From contig JASANG010004044.1 in the NCBI GenBank assembly GCA_030248215.1, positions 124,001 through 188,000 on the forward strand: a stretch of DNA of 64,000 nucleotides. The letters run 5' to 3'. The notes beneath the pieces are model-generated. The model had not been told where the DNA came from and did no database searches. It saw only the letters and a list, made by a program, of their open reading frames with translations. Below are positions 52,812-63,566 of this stretch, in pieces. The translations under genes were made by a program, and so were the position numbers. How positions within the stretch are numbered: the first letter of the stretch is position 1; each line of letters opens with the position of its first letter. The DNA comes from Enoplolaimus lenunculus. Taxonomy: Eukaryota > Nematoda > Enoplea > Enoplida > Thoracostomopsidae.

Positions 52812-53485
52812 GTGCCCATATTCTCATCTGTATATAGCAACTATCATCAGTTAGTAACAAGTTTTCAAACTCAATAACTATTACAAGTTGTTGAAGTTAA
52901 AATTGATACAGCAGTAGTGCAAATCGTATGCAAAAAATTTGCTGTATCATGATCTTCAGCATTCACTGGTTTGAAAGTTAAATGTTATATTACCAACTAT
53001 ATACTGTATTGACCCGGATAAGTGGGGGGACTGATATTTATTTGGCTTCTCCAGAGGGTACCCCCTTTGTTATTCGGTTACGGACTGTTATTTATTTTTA
53101 ACCCACGCTCCGCCGCCCTTCGTTACAGATATATATCCGGTACTGCAATTATCCGTTGGATTAAACGTTTATTTGTCTTGTGTGAATAGCTTGAGCGATA
53201 ATTCAAGGATATACTTAGGAATGTACTTTGAAAATTTAAGTTCGCTTTAAAGTTTCGAACTCAAATTATTTGGTCCTGGAGTCATTTATGCACTACAATT
53301 AGGAATAACTGACCTTCATGGACTGTAATTAGGGTTTAGGGACTCTATCCGCTTACGGAGTCTTATTAGGGATACGGGCTCCTATTGATTCGAACCCAAA
53401 ATGGGCACCCCCCTCTTATTACCCCCTTGTTATTCGGGTCAATACAGTAGTGATAGGAGCTACACAGCATTTGAGAATACAGGAC
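52812..53485. mobile_element. Palindromic family T repeat split by a family E insertion
   Basis: Left arm GCCCATATTCTCATCTGTAT and CTATCATCAGTTAG; right arm GTGATAGGAGCTACACAGCA then TTTGAGAATACAGG. The family E element (53004-53447) sits in the right arm between ACCAACTATA and GTGATAGG. Confidence 0.65.
53004..53447. mobile_element. Family E element, full copy
   Basis: CTGTATTGACCCGGATAAGT at the left, ATTCGGGTCAATACAG at the right, TA on both sides. It shares length and interior with 20471-20912. Inserted in a family T copy. Confidence 0.85.
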
Positions 53486-53673
53486 TAAAATAAATATAGA
53501 AGAAAGTACCACATAATTCATAGCAAAATATTAGCTGAATGTCTTAGACTGTCTCAAATTCAACACCCGATTTGAAATTTGAGCAGCAACATTATAGAAG
53601 AAAAAAACATTTGAATTCAGTACGTTGTATACTTTTGAATGGTTTAAGGCTGACTGAGAGCCAACTCATAAAG

Positions 53674-54072
53674 GGTGGCCGAATAATTTTTTGCTCAGGC
53701 TTAGGCTTAGGCTTAGGAATAGGCTCATCCATACGCTTAGGCTTAGGCTTAGGCTTAGGAATAGGCTCATCCATACGCTTAGGCTTAGGCTTAGGAATAG
53801 GCTCATCCATACGCTTAGGTTTAGGCTTAGGCTTAGGAATGGGCTCATCCATACGCTTTGGCTTAGGCTTAGGATTAGGAATAGGCTCACCCATACGCTT
53901 AGGCTTAGGCTTGGGCTTAGGAATAGGCTCATCCATACGCTTAGGCTTAGGAATAGGCTCATCCATACGCTTAGGTTTAGGCTTAGGCTTAGGAATAGGC
54001 TCATCCATACGCTTACGCTTAGGCTTAGGAATATGCTTATACTACTGTTCCGGCCCTGTTCTATACGTGGGA
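53674..54072 (+). repeat. Minisatellite grown inside a family B MITE
   Basis: About eight units of 30-42 bp, each made of two to four CTTAGG hexamers followed by AATAGGCTCATCCATACG. The edges keep family B features: TTTTTTGCTCAGGC at the left and ATACTACTGTTCCGGCCCTG at the right. Unit length differs only in the number of hexamers. Long Gly/Leu- and Pro/Lys-repeat open frames on both strands come from the repeat. Confidence 0.85.
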
Positions 54073-54176
54073 CACGATGTCGACACAAAGTGCGTTCACC
54101 ATCATCTTGTTGGGGAGGAGTTAGATATTTAGGAGGGTGTATACAATGTTTTCAAATCACTTACAAGCTATATTGA

Positions 54177-54306
54177 CACCATGTTACTTTAAAGCGCCCC
54201 AGGCTTAGGCTTAGGCTTAGGAACACATTTTTGCAACGCTTAGGCATATGCTTAGGCTTAGGAATACGCTTAATCAACTTTTACGCCCCTAAAAGTAACA
54301 TTGGCC
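54177..54306 (+). mobile_element. Family A MITE
   Basis: ACCATGTTACTTTAAAGCGC at the left, CCTAAAAGTAACATTGGCC at the right, CTTAGGCTTAGG core, shortened on the left side. Confidence 0.8.
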
Positions 54307-55002
54307 CTAAATATACTGGAACTGCCCAAAAATTTTCCGGTGAGCTGTTTCCACCGGCCCCTTTGGTTACAGACTCGTTTTCATGGCTTCTCACTGTTAT
54401 GAGAAAACCCGATGCCCAGGTCGGAAAACAACAGTGTTAAACACTGAGTGCACATCCGCCGGAAGCTGAGAAAGTATTGCGCCGGCTTTGCTTCGCGAAT
54501 ACAATATATATTTTCAAGCCGAAAAATAATTCCTTTCAAATAAATTAATTTGACAAGAAGATAAACCAAAACTGTTTTTGTTATCAAAATTGTCATTCAA
54601 AACAGTACCCCAGCTTCTCGAAGTTACGTCAATACTAATCAAAATGTCACACGCGGATTCGGTTGCACAAGAAATTACACTGGTTTATTAAGAGATTACC
54701 AAAGGTTCGTTTGGTAGCTAATACAGAACAAATTATTACTTAGCTAGCTGTACGTCTTAAAGCCGCGTTTACACAGCCCTGAGCTCAATAGTAGTAATTA
54801 AAAAACTTATCCGGTAACCTGCAAGTTTGGTGGTAGGGTTAGCGCTGAATTTACTATGCTAAAACGGTTTTTGACATTTCTTGATTCGATATATTATGAT
54901 CAGTGAAAATTTCAAAAAAGATATTTGTTTGATATCTAACTAAATTTGTGTACGGGTGTTTGAGCTACAATTATGCTTATAAATTGTAGATTCTGATTGC
55001 AT
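54307..55002. other. Intergenic stretch, no gene seen
   Basis: No supported exon. AAAGCCGCGTTTACACAGCC near 54762 resembles transposon ends but has no visible partner. Confidence 0.3.
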
Positions 55003-57041
55003 AAAGCCCTATTCATACGTGCAAAAATACTTGCATCCATACGCGCGAAAGTTGAAGCAGGGGGCACTTACCTTCCCCCAATGTTCAAATGGGGGGAATA
55101 GCCCTCCAATACGCTCAGAACTAACAATATCAAACAGCCGAATATCTGTGTGGCCCGCTGAATTTCCCCCGGCCAAATTTTAAAACCACAAAATTCAGCC
55201 TGTATTTTACGTCGAACTCTAACCCAAGTCCCCCAGGCTGTGTACTCTTCTGGCCCCGCCTCAAGTGAATACCATTTAGTAAATTTTGTTTTTTTCACTC
55301 CGTTTCTTAATTATGCTGGTGTTTTTGTACCTAAAGCCATACGTGCTGATATAGTTAATAGCTGCATGGTTAAAAGCGTCGATGTTATTAATGATTTGAG
55401 GATTGAGTAATATCTAATTAATCTAGAAAATATTCAGCGGAATAGTCCTAAGTTATCTCCATCTAAAGTAAAAATTAATAAACCGTCCTAATGATAAACT
55501 TGTTCGATCAAGTGAACAGTTTATCGCGCCACTAGTGGTCTCAAGAATCGTGGTAATCGTTTACCATAAAATTATTATCGGAATGTTTTCCGCACTGCCT
55601 GAACTCAGATACTGTTCTGGGTTTGATGAGCTTGCCAGAATTAATATAAACAGTAAGTTTTGAATTCAAAAACGTACGAAAAAATTGGCGTATTATTTAA
55701 CTTATTAGAGAGCAGTATCTGTGTTTAGCCAGAGCGCTCGACATTCTGATAAAACTACTGTATTAAAACGATTACGATGATTGTCGAGGCCAACAAAGGC
55801 GTTATAAAACTGTTTAAGCGATCGAACGAGTATATCATTGGGAGCGTTTATTAATTTTGGCCCTAGACGGAGACAACTTCGGCCATTCCACTGAATATTT
55901 ACTAGATTAATAAAATGTTTCCCAATCATCAAATCATTAATAATATCGACGCTTTTGACCAGTTTGCAATAAAACAATATCAGCTAATTTGTAAAGATTT
56001 AGATACAAAACACGCGCATAATTAAGAGACAGAGCGTAACAAAACTACTGAATGATGTTCAACTGACGCAGGTCCGGGAGAATACACACACTGGGGGAAT
56101 TTGGGCTATGCCGATTATTGCTTTGGAAAAATTGGGTTCGAGGTAAAAAGCAGGCTAAATTTTCCGGGAGTAAAATTCACCCTGCCACACCTGTTTAAGC
56201 CACGTCTAACAAACGGTTAAACTTTGCCTGGCGATCAAAAGCAAAAAAGCTTTTGCGTTTTTAGAGTTAAAGTAAATTATACTGCATCTTATTCGTTGTA
56301 CTTCCCAATATTTGCTTCCGGCGCCGCTGTTTGCATCTGCAAGTATTTGCAAGCAAAATTCACTTTAATTTTGAAACTTGGCATAAATTTATAAGAATAA
56401 TTTGTAGACGACTGCAATAAATATTATACAGATGTTATAAATTATCCGTTCAGCCAACGATGATGAATTAATTCCACTTGCAAGGCTATTCATAACTACG
56501 AATTAATTCTTTACGTGCATCATTAATATGAGTAAGTTGCAGCTGACAGTTCTTCGAATGAAGTTTTAAAAAACTTGCGTCGCATGTTTCAGCTGCAACA
56601 AACATTTGCGAGTAAAAAAGAAGGCTTTACTCAAAATTTCTCGACTTTGAAATGAATTCATACCAATATTAATTCTGCTCAGTGCTTAAAATGAAAAACA
56701 AGCAACGTCACAATCGCTGCAGACTGTCAAATATCAGACTATTAATATCTTTTCAAACCCATACCAATCCCATTTCGTGCTTAAAGTAAAAAACAAGCTC
56801 AGTCACCCTCGCCATAAACTGCCAAATATCGAACAAGTTTGATATTTGAATTAATTCAAGCTTCTTAAATAAATTCAAAAAGTGCAAACTAAGTCACAAA
56901 ACGCACCGCAACAACGTTTTGTATCGACTAATCAAAACGCGGGTGCAAGAAATTCAGTCGACTTGCAATTGCGCTGAAACGTGCGAATTAAATTTAATAG
57001 CGTGAAGTATACATATACTTGCATGTGTGAATAGGACTTAA
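55003..57041. mobile_element. Possible 2-kb composite with short inverted ends
   Basis: AAGCCCTATTCATACGTGCA at the left and TGCATGTGTGAATAGGACTT at the right are inverted copies. Inside are a repeat present in opposite orientations near 55080-55265 and 56070-56190 (GAATACAC next to CTGGGGGAA), a LINE-like fragment, and near 56690-56840 a loose direct duplication around GTGCTTAAARTRAAAAACAAGC. Whether it moved as one unit is uncertain. Confidence 0.4.
55705..55977 (-). pseudogene. Possible LINE reverse-transcriptase C-terminal fragment
   Basis: A 90-codon minus frame contains RLGPKLINAPNDILVRSLKQF, resembling the G-P-x-x-W-N-x-L-P-x-x-I ... S-L-x-x-F segment at the end of reverse transcriptases of CR1/Jockey-type LINEs. 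The Trp-Asn-x-Leu positions read I-N-x-P here, and nothing of the catalytic region is seen nearby. If correct it is a short dead piece; the match could also be coincidental. Confidence 0.3.
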
Positions 57042-57877
57042 CGGAATAGATAAATATACAACTCTAGAAAGTTTTTCCAGAAACCTACAGCTGCAACATT
57101 ATTTGTGCGATTTTGCAGTTTTAAACACCACGATTTATGACGCGTAATTTTAATACTCCGTTTAACCATCATTCACACGTCCAAGTTTTGGCAGCGAGAA
57201 CTCTTAGTTGCAATTTGCAGGTGAACGTTTTTGAAATAAAGAATTTCCGACTGCACATTGCACATAGAAGTTTTTTGCAGCAAAACGTTGTAGCTTCAAA
57301 GTTTCAAGTATTGTTCGAAAATCCATTGATAAAACTGGCAGTCGCAAGTTGCTGCTACTAAACAGATTTATTAGGTCAATTTAGGGAATTAACGAGTTTC
57401 TGAGACCTCCAAACAACTCTATTTACCTATATATAATTTCTTTATCATGGTTTTAAACATACGTTTAAGCAAATTTCAGATCAGTTTGATAGCTTATAAT
57501 TTTGTTTCACCTAACGTCTTCGATATTATTCCCGGCACCTTTATCCAGCTACAAAATAAAGTTAAATCGTTGAATTTTCATCTTAAGCTTGTTCTGCACA
57601 CTTTCAATAAACAAATTTCCTATCACTTTTCTGAATAATATTCTATAAAAATGAATGTTGACCATTTATTCCGATTGGCTATTTCTTCTGAGATCTCGTT
57701 TCTATTTCACGCTGCTTGGATATAAATTAAAACAAAACTAAATGCTACTGCGCATTAAAACATTTCGTGTTTCTTGTGTATATCGAGCCGATACAACGCC
57801 AAAGCATTGTATCAGTCATTACTTGAAAACCATTTACAGTTCTCTAAGGACCATGTGGGTACCCTGCTAAAAATATT
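57042..57877. other. Intergenic stretch, no gene seen
   Basis: Short plus-strand frames at 57137, 57447 and 57774 show no domain or splice logic. Confidence 0.3.
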
Positions 57878-58274
57878 GGCCAATGTTTACGACAGGACCG
57901 TAACAGTAATATACGCATATTCTTTATGTAAGTGTAAGCCTAGCGTAAGCGTGCACGGCAAAAAATTGTGAGTCAAATTGACTCCCTCTGATATAGGCTC
58001 TACGGGACTACACAAACTGAGTCAAATTCGACTCCGCCAGAGTCAAACGTGCGACTAAGTGAGTCGAATTTGACTCTGGCGGAGTCTAATTTGACTCAAT
58101 TTGTGTAGTCCCGTAGAGCCTATTTCAGAGGGAGTCAATTTGACTCACAATTTTTTGCAGTGTGAGAATGTATTCACATTTAGAATCTAAGCCTAAACAA
58201 AAATTAGTCTAAAGCAGAAGCTTACTTTATTGCAGTCTCACACAAAAACGTTCCGCCTCAAATCTTTATGTGTT
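57878..58274 (-). mobile_element. Family B MITE split by a family D palindrome
   Basis: GGCCAATGTTTACGACAGGA at the left, CGCCTCAAATCTTTATGTG at the right. The hexamer core is cut after AGCGTAAGCG by the D copy at 57954-58162 and resumes with AAGCCTAAACAAAAATTAG. Confidence 0.8.
57954..58162. mobile_element. Palindromic MITE, family D, copy 5 (nested)
   Basis: CACGGCAAAAAATTGTGAGT at the left, CAATTTTTTGCAGTG at the right, TG on both sides. Inserted into a family B MITE, so it is younger than that copy. Confidence 0.9.
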
Positions 58275-59301
58275 ATGGAAGAAAATAAACGGCATATAAT
58301 AAATTTCTAATCTAAACATATCGAATCAACACGTGCATGCCCATTGTAAAACTTGATGGCATAGTTTGAATTCTAAATTTACCATAGTTCGTATATTATT
58401 AAAATAGCTAACCAATTTTCAAACTTAAACATAATAATACATTTAAGTTTGTAAAATTTTAAATTCTACATTGCTATCCGAAAGCTACAGACAACCAAAA
58501 CATCCGAAATACAAAAATTTTACCTCATTCGTTCGAAAATTACAAAACCTGTCACTAAACTTGCGATATGAACTGTACAAAGTTGAGTAGAACTGGTCGA
58601 GTTTTGTAAAATTTAAATACATCTTAAACTCTGACATGATTGACGTAAGTATAGAATTTGTTCTAGTAAAATTCAGAAAAGACGCTTTACACAATCGGGT
58701 ATCTGCAACTGTTTATAAATATCTACAAATATTTACATATACAATATATAACGTCCAAAGCTGCAATCCTTAAAGATTACCAACAAAGAATGCTTAATAC
58801 GCACAAAGGTCAAATTATGATCTTCTTGCGTTGGTATTAATGTTTAAAAACAAAGCTAACGGAGTTAATTTTGAAACAGTTTGCCACGATCCACTGGTTT
58901 GAAAATTGAAATCATATCCCCGGATAAAGACAAACACAATGTTGAATAAATCGGCCCAATTTTATAAACTTAAAGCTTTATTAAAGCTTCAATTGGTTGA
59001 CGTTATTCATGTTTCGGCGTTATTAATGTTCCTTCTAGTGACATCATAACCTAACCTTGCGCCATAAGGTACTGTTATCTGTTACTGTTTACAGAAAAAA
59101 TCACAATTCATGGTCTGCTTAGCAATCATAATAAAAAGGTCAAATACGGAAGCATGCATAACTGAGTGTTATATTTATGAGACTACCGGGTAACGAACAC
59201 AAACATGCGACGGCATATTTGAATAACAAAAGTCGTTTTGTCAGATGGCTCAATGAAACATTAAAAAGCGATTTATATGTACCTAAGCACATTATAATAC
59301 A
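58275..59301. other. Intergenic stretch, no gene seen
   Basis: AT-rich; no exon with splice support and no recognised repeat. Confidence 0.3.
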
Positions 59302-60178
59302 AATGACATGTACTACGTAAACCTCGAACTTACGAATCAAAAAAGAAAAGCGCTGTTTTTGCAGCCCCACCGAAAAAACGCAAAAAAAAACGCGCAAAAG
59401 GCCACAAAGAAAGGTATTTATCGTGATCGCCAGCATGTGTAAAGATCAGGGACGGAACGTTTTTTTGCGGCACTGCAATATAGAAAGATTTAGTTTTACA
59501 AATGACATGTACTACGTAAACCTCGAACTTACGTAATTCAAATAAAGAATAAGCTGCTTTGTTTTGTTTTTGGACTAGCCGCACTCTTGAGAAAACTTAA
59601 TATTTTTGCACGAAATATGGAAGTTAAGCAATGCCGAGCATAAAACGGCGGTTGTGCTGGCTAATCACTTGTAAAACCAATTGATAGAAAGGTATTTATC
59701 GTGATCGCCAGCATGTGTAAAGATCAGGGACGGAACGTTTTTTTGCGGCACTGCAATATAGAAAGATTTAGTTTTACAAATGACATGTACTACGTAAACT
59801 TCGAACTTACGTAATTCAAATATAGAATAAGCTGCTTTGTTTTGTTTTTGGACTAGCCGCACTCTTGAGAAAACTTAATATTTTTGCACCAAATATGGAA
59901 GTTAAGCAATGCCGAGCATAAAACGGCGTTTGTGCTGGCTAATCACTTGTAAAAACAATTGATAGAAAGGTATTTATCGTGATCGCCAGCATATGTAAAG
60001 ATCAGGGGCGGAACGTATTTTTGCGGCACTGCAATAGAGAAAGATTTAGTTTTAGACTATTTTTACATAGGCTTAGATATCAATGCTCATTCTTACGTCG
60101 TTTCAGTTTAGGCTTAGGCTTAGAAATATGCTTATACTACATCTATCTGTTAGGGTAATGTTCTGTACATTGGCGGAT
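59302..60178. repeat. 278-bp tandem repeat that includes a family B left end
   Basis: GGTATTTATCGTGATCGCCA starts units at 59413, 59691 and 59969, exactly 278 bp apart, nearly identical; a shorter, altered partial unit precedes (59302-59412). Each unit contains GTAAAGATCAGGGACGGAAC, the family B left end. The last unit alone goes on into a B core (GGCTTAGGCTTAG) and right end (GTTCTGTACATTGGC). Confidence 0.9.
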
Positions 60179-60321
60179 CGCTCATGCTGGTGTTTGTCCA
60201 AACTGGAGTAGCCCAAGAAACACAAATAATTATTTTTGGGTGACAATTTCTGGTTTTTAATACCTCTAATTAATAGTGTCACCAGTGAAAGTCCTGCGGA
60301 CGATTTTGTATTTTTTGAGTA

Positions 60322-60797
60322 CTGTAGTGACCCGAATAAAAGGGGGGACTGATATTTCTTTGGTCTCTCCAGAGGGTACCCTCCGTGTGATTTGGTTAAG
60401 GACTTAATTTTATTTTTAACCCGCCCTCCGCCGCCCTTCGTTACTGATATATATCCAGCATGCAACTATTCTTTGAATTAAACGTTTATTTCTCTTGTGT
60501 CTAAAGTTTGAACGATAATGCAAGTTTATTTAGGAATGTATTTTCAAAACTTAAGTATGCTTAAAGTTTCGAACTAAACTTTATTTGGCCCTGGAAACAT
60601 TTGTTCGTAAAATTAGGGATAATTGACATTATGGACTTTAATTAGGATTTTTAGGACTGTATCCGGTTACTGTAGTGACCCGAATAAGTGGGTGTGAGGT
60701 AATAAGATGGGGTTCCCATAATCCGTAAGCGGATAGAGTCCCTAAGTCCTAATTAGAGTCCATGAAGGTTACTCCCCTCTTATTCGGGTCACTACAG
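60322..60797. mobile_element. Family E element with a small fold-back E copy at its right side
   Basis: 60322 starts CTGTAGTGACCCGAATAAAA and follows family E to about 60667. At 60670 a second left end CTGTAGTGACCCGAATAAGT begins and ends at 60797 with TTATTCGGGTCACTACAG, so this 128-bp piece is nearly its own inverse. TA flanks both the large and the small unit. Confidence 0.75.
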
Positions 60798-60921
60798 TAA
60801 CGACATTGGATTCAGACAAATATCATTCATCAACACCTGTGAAAAAAGAAACTTAGTGAATATCCCCCCACAAATATACACCATTGTAATTAACGTGCTT
60901 TTCGTTCGCATAATTAGCTGC

Positions 60922-61058
60922 AGCCAATGCTACTTTTAGGGCCGTAACAGTAGATTAAGCGTATTCCTAAGCCTAAGCAAAAAATGTAGTCTAGAATGTA
61001 AGCCTACTCTTTAACAGACCGATCAGAAACCAGGACGGCCCTAAAAGTAACATGGGCC
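60922..61058 (-). mobile_element. Family A MITE
   Basis: CAGCCAATGCTACTTTTAGG at the left, GGCCCTAAAAGTAACATGGG then CC at the right. Short core of two or three hexamers. The next 115 bp match those after the copy at 41471-41711. Confidence 0.8.
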
Positions 61059-61172
61059 GTTTCTGATATGGATTTTAAGCAAGATTACCGCAAAAGTTTA
61101 GCTGCTATACAAATTTTTAAAAACTCGATTTTAGATGTTTCGATAAAGCACAAAGACTAAGATAATTAACTC
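61059..61172. repeat. Flank shared with 41712-41826
   Basis: ATTACCGCAAAAGTTTAGCT, TTAGATGTTTCGATAAAG and ACAAAGACTAAGATAATT match the sequence after the other family A copy, with small differences. Confidence 0.7.
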
Positions 61173-61398
61173 CTAATAATGTTAAAATAGTAATTACTAC
61201 TGAAGCTGTGACGTCTTTCGCTAAACCATGCGTGAAAATACGGCCAGAATATTAAGAGTTAAGCTATAAGATTTTAGGCAGAATTTTCGCATGATAGTTT
61301 ACGCGAGTAAAAGCGAGCAGGTTTTTGTATGATATAATTTTAAAAATATATATACATATATATAATATAACTAATTTTAATATTATGTTTATTAATTA

Positions 61399-61644
61399 TT
61401 GTTAACGATAGAAGCCATCAAAAGCGTGACGCTAAAACTCGAAGGAATTCTTGCTGTTGTCAACGCTGACAGTAGGAGAATAACAGGTTTTTATTTTGTT
61501 ACATTTCAGATAACAAAGTTCCTAAAAACAAAATCTGATATGCTGAGTGAACCTAAATTTCCCAGCTTTGTGATTGAAACCAGGAAATTTGTTTCAGATT
61601 TTTTTCGAACTGTTCCTGATAGTTGTCGTTGGGCAAAACACTAA
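61399..61644 (+). CDS. Possible terminal exon of unknown function
   Basis: Open frame of about 80 codons with mixed residue use (IKSVTLKLEGILAVVNADSR near the start, TVPDSCRWAKH at the end). It has no ATG at its head; a TAG acceptor-like site at about 61411 would make it a 3' exon. A GTTTTT site after AATAACAG and TTTCAG sites inside leave its internal structure open. No partner exon was found. Weak. Confidence 0.2.
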   Translation: MLTIEAIKSVTLKLEGILAVVNADSRRITGFYFVTFQITKFLKTKSDMLSEPKFPSFVIETRKFVSDFFRTVPDSCRWAKH

Positions 61645-61784
61645 AACTGGTGTGCATTATCATAATTTCTTGCATTGTGCCCATAAACATAGACGCCTTA
61701 TTGAAATTTATCTATAGGGTGGACCACTCAGAAGATTGCAAATATGCTGCGGCAGCTTCAAATTTCTACCTTGCATATGCTTAC

Positions 61785-62128
61785 CAGGGGGCAAGCGGAG
61801 ATGAAAAATACCGGAACCGTAGCCGGAGGTCAACGAAACTTGCCGGAGCTGGAGGTGAGGCGAAATTTGGTATATAGTAAAATGACGGTTAATTAGTTAA
61901 TTTTAGCCAATATCTGCAATATGTTGTTGTTGGGGTTTTACGCTAAGTTTCTGCGAAATTTCGGAAATTCTTTCTTGAAAATGGTGACAAAAGTAAAACG
62001 AAGCGTGCTAAACAGATAAATTTTGCAAAATTTACTACCAAAATTGCCGAACCCTTCGGCAACAAATTTACCGGAGCCGGAGGTCGATTTTCAGCCGGAG
62101 CCAGAGGCAGACTTCCGGTTGTACCCTG
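61785..62128. mobile_element. hAT-like MITE with CCGGAGCCGGAGG core
   Basis: CAGGGGGCAAGCGGA at the left, TTCCGGTTGTACCCTG at the right; flanks ATGCTTAC and ATGCCTAC (7 of 8). Inside, GCCGGAGCTGGAGG and GCCGGAGCCAGAGG repeat. No coding. Confidence 0.75.
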
Positions 62129-62171
62129 ATGCCTACCTATAGATAAATTTAATACAAATCAGGCGAGATTG

Positions 62172-62340
62172 TATTAAGCATTTGAAACATGCTTGTCCTA
62201 GTGCATATGCAATATATGAAAAACCGGCAGCATACGTTTTAACAACGATCATCGAATATACAAACAGTTGAAGAGGCGAGCAGCGTGACGCAGTAGTCCA
62301 GCGCTAGCCTTGGAATCCTAACCAGGGTCGTTCGGGACAG
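62172..62340 (+). mobile_element. Decayed copy of the SINE-like repeat seen at 15411
   Basis: AAGCATTTGAAACATGCTTG, GGCAGCATACG and CAGTTGAAGAGGCGAGC recur in the same order as at 15411-15560, followed by a worn tRNA-like head GCGTGACGCAGTAGTCCAGC. Confidence 0.55.
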
Positions 62341-62604
62341 CTACAAACCCAATCAGTTGTGTAAGATTTCAAAATGTAGGTACACAGTAATTTTTTGTAG
62401 GTGTGTCCGCGGAAGAGTGACGTTGAAATAAACTGATGTTATGTTGCAACAATAACGTTTTGTCAAAAGGTATAAGTTTAGAGCAATTATAATGATAAAC
62501 GTCGCTGAACTTGAATAATCCGTACGTTGTGGGGTTTTTCGCCCCACCGCGTCAGCAGCAAAATTTTCGTGAAGGGTTCTATTTGTTACTGCTATAGTTA
62601 TCTT

Positions 62605-63004
62605 GGCCCATGTTACTATAAAGGCCGTCCCAATTTCCCGGGACACGTCCCAACTGTCCCAACTGTTCCATCTGTCCCATCAGTCCCGTTTGTCCGGTCT
62701 GTCCCATCTGTTCCAAGTGTCCCAACTGTCCCATCTGCCCCAACTGTCCCAAGTGTCCCAACTGTCCCATCTGTCCCAACTGTCCCATCTGACCCAACTG
62801 CCCTATCTGTACCAACTGTCCCATCTGTCCTGTTGTCCCAACTGTCCCATCTGTCCCACTGTCTCATCTGTCCCAACTGTCCGGCTGTCCCAATTATATT
62901 TTTAATGTACTCCCGGAACATCGCTGTCCCGGGAAAATGGGACGGGTACTCCTGGTACATTTCTGTCCCGGGAAAATGGGACGGCCTTTAAAGTAACATT
63001 GGCT
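62605..63004 (+). mobile_element. Family A MITE whose core is a 9-bp minisatellite
   Basis: GGCCCATGTTACTATAAAGG at the left, GGCCTTTAAAGTAACATTGG at the right; flanks GTTATCTT and TTTATCTT (7 of 8). The inner ends TCCCAATTTCCCGGGACA and TGTCCCGGGAAAATGGGA add a second inverted layer. Between them (about 62648-62895) are some 25 units of TGTCCCAAC/TGTCCCATC instead of the usual TTAGGC hexamers. Val-Pro and Gly-Gln repeat frames are by-products. Confidence 0.9.
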
Positions 63005-63109
63005 TTTATCTTGAATTAACGTAGCTACGCTTTGACAAAAAAGAGTGTTACACAAGATAATGAAAGTGACATAAGAGCGAGTAGCTAGTGTTGTTTACTT
63101 TGCGGGTTT

Positions 63110-63340
63110 ATGTTGATTGAGTGGAGATACAAGTGGAGCAAACTGCCGCTGCCCACGACGTTCGACTACTCTTCGGATTTTTCCGGCTGCCGCATTAGGC
63201 CTCAGGAAAACACCTGGTCCAGTAGCCGTAGAAAAAGCAGTTCAATAATTTTTGACAGGGATGTAGGTAGAATTGCATTTTGGGACGAAGTATTCTGGTG
63301 TAAAAGTTTTATTGCAAACGAACATAGCGAGCAAGAATAA
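63110..63340 (+). CDS. Possible short gene or exon, unknown
   Basis: ATG-initiated frame of 76 codons in locally less AT-rich sequence. The product is polar with several Trp and an acidic end (RIAFWDEVFWCKSF, EHSEQE). No signal peptide, no recognised domain; splice sites not clear. It looks more coding-like than most short frames here but remains weak. Confidence 0.3.
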   Translation: MLIEWRYKWSKLPLPTTFDYSSDFSGCRIRPQENTWSSSRRKSSSIIFDRDVGRIAFWDEVFWCKSFIANEHSEQE

Positions 63341-63566
63341 ATTTTAAAGTTCTAGAATCCGGAACCTATTACTAAACAAGTCTTAGAAAGGGTTCTATGT
63401 CTCTCCGAGAATTTAGGGCGAGGATACATCCCCTGTCCTTGTTTAAAGCTGGAGCTTGCACTAGCGCCAATGCAACTGCTCGGCTATAAATTTATAAGGC
63501 AGAGCGCGGTGATTAGTTTTTAAAGATTACCTTCATGAGTACGAGAACGTGTTCAATAATAATTCG
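63341..63566. other. Intergenic stretch, nothing seen
   Basis: No repeat or exon recognised. Confidence 0.3.

Noticed and set aside
53592-54176. Long repeat-protein ORFs (Gly/Leu-rich on plus, Pro/Lys-rich on minus)
   Set aside because: They are translations of the hexamer minisatellite. The unit length allows open frames on both strands, and there is no promoter, splice or domain evidence.
62527-62991. ORFs rich in Val-Pro-Thr/Ser or Gly-Gln-Met repeats
   Set aside because: By-products of the 9-bp TGTCCCAAC array inside a family A MITE.
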